From the NCBI GenBank assembly GCA_004322375.1, contig SCUC01000350.1, positions 1 through 7,555 of the forward strand: 7,555 nt of DNA. The letters run 5' to 3'. A program made the position numbers and the translations under genes. Numbering within the stretch: the first letter of the stretch is position 1; each line of letters begins with the position of its first letter. The DNA is from Bacteroidota bacterium. GTDB taxonomy: Bacteria > Bacteroidota > Ignavibacteria > UBA10030 > SZUA-254. This document shows, piece by piece, positions 7,120 to 7,555 of the stretch. Below the pieces are notes generated by a model. That model saw only the letters and a list, made by a program, of their open reading frames with translations, had not been told where the DNA came from and searched no databases.

Positions 7120-7298
7120 CGGTCATGGGTCATGAGGCTATCCGAAAACTCTCGCGATTTGTCATTCTGAGCGAAGCGAAGAATCTCTGCAACCTCAAAT
7201 TAGTGCTTTTGTTAAGGTTTGGAGATGCTTCATCCGCCTGCGGCGGATTCAGCATGACAGCCATAAAGGTTTTCGGACAGCCTTCCATTCCATGACCG
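7120..7298. repeat. Imperfect palindromic, MITE-like intergenic element
   Basis: Nested inverted repeats run from the edges to the middle in register. CGGTCATGG at 7120-7128 pairs with CCATGACCG at 7290-7298. GGCTATCCGAAAAC at 7136-7149 pairs with 7269-7282 (13 of 14 matches). GTCATTCTGA at 7161-7170 pairs with 7249-7258 (9 of 10). GAAGAATCTC at 7178-7187 pairs with 7222-7231 (9 of 10). AACCT/AGGTT at 7191-7195 and 7215-7219 closes the centre. The right arm has an extra perfect hairpin, ATCCGCCTGCGGCGGAT (7232-7248), where the left arm has GCGAAGC. The inner GTCATTCTGAGCGAAGCG-type core recalls a repeat dispersed between genes in many environmental genomes. It carries no gene, and no target duplication is evident. 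It lies 45 bp past the end of gpmA and could fold in that transcript's tail. Confidence 0.75.
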
Positions 7299-7306
7299 AA
7301 CAAGAA

Positions 7307-7334
7307 AATCCAGCATCAAGTATCCAGCATCCAG
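7307..7334. repeat. Heptanucleotide tandem repeat, tract 3
   Basis: Four well-conserved 7-base units are present on the plus strand: AATCCAG, CATCAAG, TATCCAG, CATCCAG (consensus NATCCAG; CTGGATN on the minus strand). The tract ends 8 bp from the gpmA stop codon, so like tract 1 it sits immediately downstream of a minus-strand gene. It is the best conserved of the three tracts and the least likely to be chance. Confidence 0.75.
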
Positions 7335-7342
7335 AACGAGCG

Positions 7343-7555
7343 TCATTTTGCTTTTCCCTGGTTCGCTACCGCTTGCATTGCAGCCTGTAATTTTTCCTGG
7401 TCGCCAAGATAGTAATGCTTGAGAGGCTTCAAGGAGGCGTCTAATTCATAGACCAGCGGGATACCTGTAGGAATGTTCAGCGCAATAATATCTTGTTCGG
7501 ACACATTGTCGAGATATTTCACAAGTGCGCGCAGGCTATTCCCGTGCGCAGCGAT
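7343..7555 (-). CDS. gpmA: 2,3-bisphosphoglycerate-dependent phosphoglycerate mutase, C-terminal part
   Basis: The last 70 codons and the TGA stop (7345-7343) are present; the 5' part lies beyond the right edge of the window. The protein interconverts 3-phosphoglycerate and 2-phosphoglycerate in glycolysis and gluconeogenesis in the cytoplasm, through a phosphohistidine intermediate with 2,3-bisphosphoglycerate as cofactor. The visible part begins IAAHGNSLRALVKYLDN, and its His is the second catalytic histidine of the family (His184 in the 250-residue Escherichia coli enzyme, matching a 70-residue tail). It continues with NIPTGIPLVYELD and HYYLGD and ends in VANQGKAK, all closely similar to the bacterial GpmA ending. 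The gene points the same way as the giant gene but is 0.5 kb upstream of it, so a shared operon is unlikely. No classical poly-U terminator follows it; the palindromic element downstream may act instead. Confidence 0.95.
   Translation of the reverse strand: MAAHGNSLRALVKYLDNVSEQDIIALNIPTGIPLVYELDASLKPLKHYYLGDQEKLQAAMQAVANQGKAK

Overview
The window carries one very large minus-strand gene, the 3' end of a second minus-strand gene, and intergenic DNA with repeats. The large protein has a Sec signal peptide and a C-terminal sorting domain containing YPNPFNPTT and ending in a KKMVLLK-type tail. That combination is typical of type IX secretion cargo in the Bacteroidota/Ignavibacteriota/Chlorobiota (FCB) group. 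The modular mix of SdrD-like B repeats, PKD and CARDB domains, and the ending of the protein, fit a free-living Ignavibacteria-like or Kryptonia-like organism best. This is inferred from protein style; no marker gene is present.

Layout from left to right. Positions 1-324 are AT-rich with no convincing gene, only a weak open frame at 3-188 (+). A strong bidirectional hairpin terminator lies at 325-356. A degenerate 7-base tandem repeat at 396-430 runs into the stop codon of the large gene. The large gene spans 429-6824 (-) and encodes 2131 residues starting at an ATG with a good GGAG ribosome binding site; reading four codons further upstream to a TTG is less likely. Upstream of it, 6835-7342 is non-coding. 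It holds an AT-rich leader, a second heptad-repeat tract (6977-7039), a long imperfect palindromic, MITE-like element (about 7120-7298) and a third heptad tract (7307-7334). The window ends inside gpmA (-), of which the last 70 codons are visible.

The large protein is read as a secreted or surface-attached multidomain protein. In order it has: signal peptide, charged probably helical N-terminal segment, four tyrosine-rich SdrD-like B repeats with calcium-loop motifs, a PKD domain, an alpha/alpha-toroid domain of the terpenoid-cyclase/prenyltransferase fold, two more PKD domains, two CARDB domains, a HYDIN-like beta domain, two kinds of duplicated C-terminal module, and the sorting domain. Adhesion or extracellular-matrix function is likely. 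An enzymatic role for the toroid is unproven.

The two genes are transcribed in the same direction but are separated by about 0.5 kb of repeat-rich DNA, so they are probably separate transcription units and show no obvious functional link. I found no defence system, CRISPR array, tRNA, rRNA or intact insertion sequence. The most unusual material is the three period-7 repeat tracts, the palindromic element, and the embedded toroid in a giant cargo protein.
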